DNA of 10,073 nucleotides from an uncultured bacterium. Lineage in GTDB: Bacteria > Desulfobacterota > Binatia > HRBIN30. The notes under the pieces were generated by a model, which worked only from the letters and a program-made list of their open reading frames with translations, had not been told where the DNA came from and made no database searches. The stretch covers positions 1 to 10,073 of the forward strand of contig CALJUJ010000718.1 in NCBI GenBank assembly GCA_937975525.1. Reading direction: 5' to 3'. Below are positions 8,332 to 10,073 of the stretch, in pieces (within the stretch, counting starts at the first letter, position 1; every line of letters begins with the position of its first letter). A program made the position numbers and the translations under genes.

Positions 8332-8446
8332 CGTGTCTCAGCTTGCGAAGGGGACGGTCCCCATGGTGCGAAAGCACCCATTCGGGCCGCTACGCGGCCA
8401 TGGGGGCTGTCCCCGTTTCTCGCGATTGAAATCAAAGTGAGACACG
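8332..8446. repeat. Nested palindromic REP/BIME-like element B
   Basis: The 115-bp element is bounded by a perfect 9-bp inverted repeat, CGTGTCTCA (8332-8340) and TGAGACACG (8438-8446). Inside, GGGGACGGTCCCCATGG (8350-8366) pairs with CCATGGGGGCTGTCCCC (8398-8414) at 15 of 17 positions, and its left arm is itself a 6-1-6 palindrome. The core holds two perfect hairpins: GGTGC-GAAA-GCACC (8365-8378) and GGCCGC-TAC-GCGGCC (8385-8399). The architecture resembles repetitive extragenic palindromes mobilised by REP-associated tyrosine transposases; no transposase lies in the window, so this is an inference. Confidence 0.7.
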
Positions 8447-8465
8447 CCCCGCACGCCCGCCCGGC

Positions 8466-8494
8466 TTGAACCGAGCGCCCCTGGGGAGTACATG
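8466..8494 (+). promoter_or_regulatory. Candidate sigma70-type promoter of the acyl-CoA dehydrogenase gene
   Basis: TTGAAC (8466-8471) is followed after 17 bases by TACATG (8489-8494); CATGAT at 8491-8496 with a 19-base spacer is an alternative -10. The matches to consensus are partial (4 of 6 and 3-4 of 6). It is the least GC-rich stretch of the spacer and would start transcription near 8501, about 75 bases before the ATG, within the adjoining palindrome. Confidence 0.35.
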
Positions 8495-8510
8495 ATGACA
8501 GTTCTGTCAT
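8495..8510. promoter_or_regulatory. Perfect 16-bp palindrome, putative repressor operator
   Basis: ATGACAGTTCTGTCAT is a perfect dyad (ATGACAG, TT, CTGTCAT) in otherwise GC-rich DNA, 66 bases before the dehydrogenase ATG and overlapping the predicted transcription start. TGACA/TGTCA half-sites of this size are typical of dimeric helix-turn-helix repressors, for example TetR-family regulators of fatty-acid degradation. The cognate regulator is not in the window; its identity is inference. Confidence 0.55.
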
Positions 8511-8560
8511 TGGGATGCGGCGCGCGCCGTCCCCCTCTGCACCGGAAAAAACCACGGGCT

Positions 8561-8568
8561 AGGAGAGG
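8561..8568 (+). promoter_or_regulatory. Strong ribosome-binding site of the acyl-CoA dehydrogenase gene
   Basis: AGGAGAGG lies 7 bases before the ATG at 8576. It fixes the start codon, because no other in-frame start nearby has a comparable site. Confidence 0.88.
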
Positions 8569-8575
8569 CACAACC

Positions 8576-10073
8576 ATGAGCGCTTCCGAAATTCGCACGA
8601 CGACCGAAGAAGAGTCTCGGCAGGTAGCCGAGGAATCCCGCGAAACCGAGTGGGCGGGACGCGCGATCATTCGCGAGATGTTCCTCGGCAACTTCCCGCT
8701 GCCGCTGATGCATCCGTTCCCGCTCGACGCCGACAAGGATCGGCCCGAGTTCACGGAATTCTACGAGAAGCTGAAGAACTTCATGAAGACCGAGGTCGAC
8801 TCGATCGCCATCGACCAGACCGGCGAGTACCCCGACCACGTGGTCGACGGGCTGCGCCAGATGGGCGCCTTCGGCATGAAGATCCCGAAGGAATACGGCG
8901 GCCTCGGCTTCACCGTGCGCGAGTACACCAAGGTGATGGAGATGGTCGGCTGCACCGACGGCAACATCACCGCCCTCCTCTCGGCCCACCAATCGATCGG
9001 CATCCCGCAGCCGATCAAGCTCTTCGGCACCGAGGAGCAAAAGCAGAAGTACCTGACCCGTTGCGCCAAGGGCGCGATTTCCGCCTTCGCGCTCACCGAG
9101 CCGCACGCCGGCTCCGACCCCGCGAGCCTGTCGACCACCGCGGTCCGCGACGGCGACTACTTCGTCCTCAACGGCGAAAAGCTCTGGTGCACGAACGGCA
9201 CGCTCGCCGAGCTGCTGGTGGTGATGGCGCGCAATCCGGAGACGAAGAAGATCAGCGCCTTCGTCGTCGAGACCGACTCGCCTGGCGTCAAGGTCGAGCA
9301 CCGCTGCCGCTTCATGGGCCTCAAGGCGCTCGGCAACGGCGTCATCAGCTTCAACAACGTCAAGGTCCCCGCCGAGAACCTGATCGGCAAGGAGGGCCAG
9401 GGCCTGAAGATCGCGCTGATCACGCTGAACACCGGTCGCCTGACGCTGCCCGCGGCATGTGCCGGCATCGGCAAGCAGTCGCTCGAGATCATCCGCACCT
9501 GGTGCAACGATCGCAGCCAGTGGGGCGTGCCGATCGGCAAGCACGAGGCGATGGCGCACAAGATCGCCGACATCGCGGCGACCACCTTCGCGATGGACTC
9601 CGTCTCCAAGCTGTCGAGCCAGCTCGCCGATCGCGAGGGCTACGACATCCGCCTCGAGGCCGCCTGCGCCAAGGAGTGGAACACCGTCAACGCCTGGCGC
9701 ATCGCCGACGAGACGCTGCAGATCCGCGGCGGCCGCGGCTACGAGACCGAGGCTTCGCTCACCGGCCGCGGCGAGAACCCGGTTCCCGTCGAGCGCATCA
9801 TGCGCGACTGCCGGATCAACCTGATCTTCGAGGGCTCGAGCGAGGTCATGCACCTGTTCATGGCGCGCGAGGCCGTCGACAAGCACCTGCAGGTCGCCGG
9901 CGCGATGATCGACCCCAAGTCGGGCTTCAGCGGCAAGCTCGCGGCGATGCCGAAGATCCTCGGCTTCTACGCCACCTGGTACCCGCCGCTGTGGTTCAAG
10001 AACGTCACCGGGCTCTTCCAGTTCGGCGACTGGGGCGAGCCCCTCGAGGTGAGCCAGGAGATGATCGACCGCT
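8576..10073 (+). CDS. Acyl-CoA dehydrogenase, VLCAD/ACAD9-like, 3' partial
   Basis: The 499 residues present show the whole ACAD catalytic core. The FAD-contact motif FALTEPHAGSD is at residues 171-181, followed by LNGEKLWCTNG. The catalytic base is Glu419 in LIFEGSSEV, the position that abstracts the alpha proton in medium- and very-long-chain enzymes. The product is a flavoenzyme that introduces the 2,3 double bond into acyl-CoA and passes electrons to electron-transfer flavoprotein. The N-terminal WAGRAIIREMFLGNF plus MHPFP and the extension beyond about residue 440 (QVAGAM onward) resemble the VLCAD/ACAD9 branch, whose extra C-terminal domain supports dimerisation and membrane contact; such proteins are near 600 residues, so roughly 100 may be missing. 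Chain-length specificity cannot be set from motifs. It is transcribed divergently from ychF, behind its own candidate promoter and operator. Confidence 0.96.
   Translation, partial: MSASEIRTTTEEESRQVAEESRETEWAGRAIIREMFLGNFPLPLMHPFPLDADKDRPEFTEFYEKLKNFMKTEVDSIAIDQTGEYPDHVVDGLRQMGAFGMKIPKEYGGLGFTVREYTKVMEMVGCTDGNITALLSAHQSIGIPQPIKLFGTEEQKQKYLTRCAKGAISAFALTEPHAGSDPASLSTTAVRDGDYFVLNGEKLWCTNGTLAELLVVMARNPETKKISAFVVETDSPGVKVEHRCRFMGLKALGNGVISFNNVKVPAENLIGKEGQGLKIALITLNTGRLTLPAACAGIGKQSLEIIRTWCNDRSQWGVPIGKHEAMAHKIADIAATTFAMDSVSKLSSQLADREGYDIRLEAACAKEWNTVNAWRIADETLQIRGGRGYETEASLTGRGENPVPVERIMRDCRINLIFEGSSEVMHLFMAREAVDKHLQVAGAMIDPKSGFSGKLAAMPKILGFYATWYPPLWFKNVTGLFQFGDWGEPLEVSQEMIDR

Noticed and set aside
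8248..8446. CRISPR array or tRNA cluster in the hairpin-rich spacer
   Set aside because: There are no regularly spaced direct repeats and no tRNA-like acceptor, D-arm or T-loop sequence; the symmetry is inverted, not direct.
8518..8529. CGGCGCGCGCCG palindrome as an operator
   Set aside because: Pure G/C palindromes of this size are expected by chance in this base composition; it has none of the contrast of the 8495-8510 site.
8181..8555. N-terminal extension of ychF by 125 codons
   Set aside because: The extension translates the palindromic elements and has no homology-like features; the start at 8180 gives the standard length and N terminus.
8507..9886. 459-codon minus-strand open frame over the acyl-CoA dehydrogenase
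   Set aside because: It is antisense to a gene with intact catalytic motifs and a strong ribosome-binding site; the translation is typical reverse-complement Ala/Asp/Leu/Val text.

Overview
The window looks like chromosomal DNA of a high-GC Gram-negative-type bacterium. The gene styles (a giant secreted NHL/YD-repeat protein with proline-threonine linkers, a VLCAD/ACAD9-like acyl-CoA dehydrogenase, strongly G/C-ending codons in the housekeeping genes) would suit Myxococcota, Desulfobacterota or Binatota-like lineages. This is an inference from style, and no rRNA or marker phylogeny can be run here.

Layout. Positions 1 to about 6665, minus strand: one enormous reading frame for a secreted, multi-domain YD-repeat (Rhs/teneurin-like) protein whose 3' end lies beyond the left edge. 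In order from its N terminus it has a signal peptide, an N-terminal Rhs-type leader motif, a DNRLRE/CBM96-like domain, a cysteine-rich LamG-like insertion, a Pro-Thr linker, a carboxypeptidase-regulatory-like domain, beta-rich segments with a calcium-loop motif, six NHL repeats, and the first YD repeats. The signal peptide and the body are in different frames, with a one-base shift at about position 6500. About 6705-7085 is a very GC-rich spacer with no convincing gene. 7086-8180, minus: ychF, a complete conserved P-loop ATPase/GTPase. 8181-8575: a divergent intergenic region packed with inverted repeats, namely two adjacent multi-hairpin elements (8248-8319 and 8332-8446), a candidate promoter and a perfect 16-bp operator-like palindrome. 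8576 to the right edge, plus: an acyl-CoA dehydrogenase, 3' truncated by the window.

The three genes do not form an obvious pathway. ychF is housekeeping, the dehydrogenase belongs to fatty-acid/acyl-CoA oxidation and probably has its own regulated promoter, and the giant protein is an accessory surface or secreted factor. The most interesting items are the frameshift separating secretion signal from body, the unusual domain composition of the giant protein, the nested palindromic element at 8332-8446, and the operator-like palindrome in front of the dehydrogenase.
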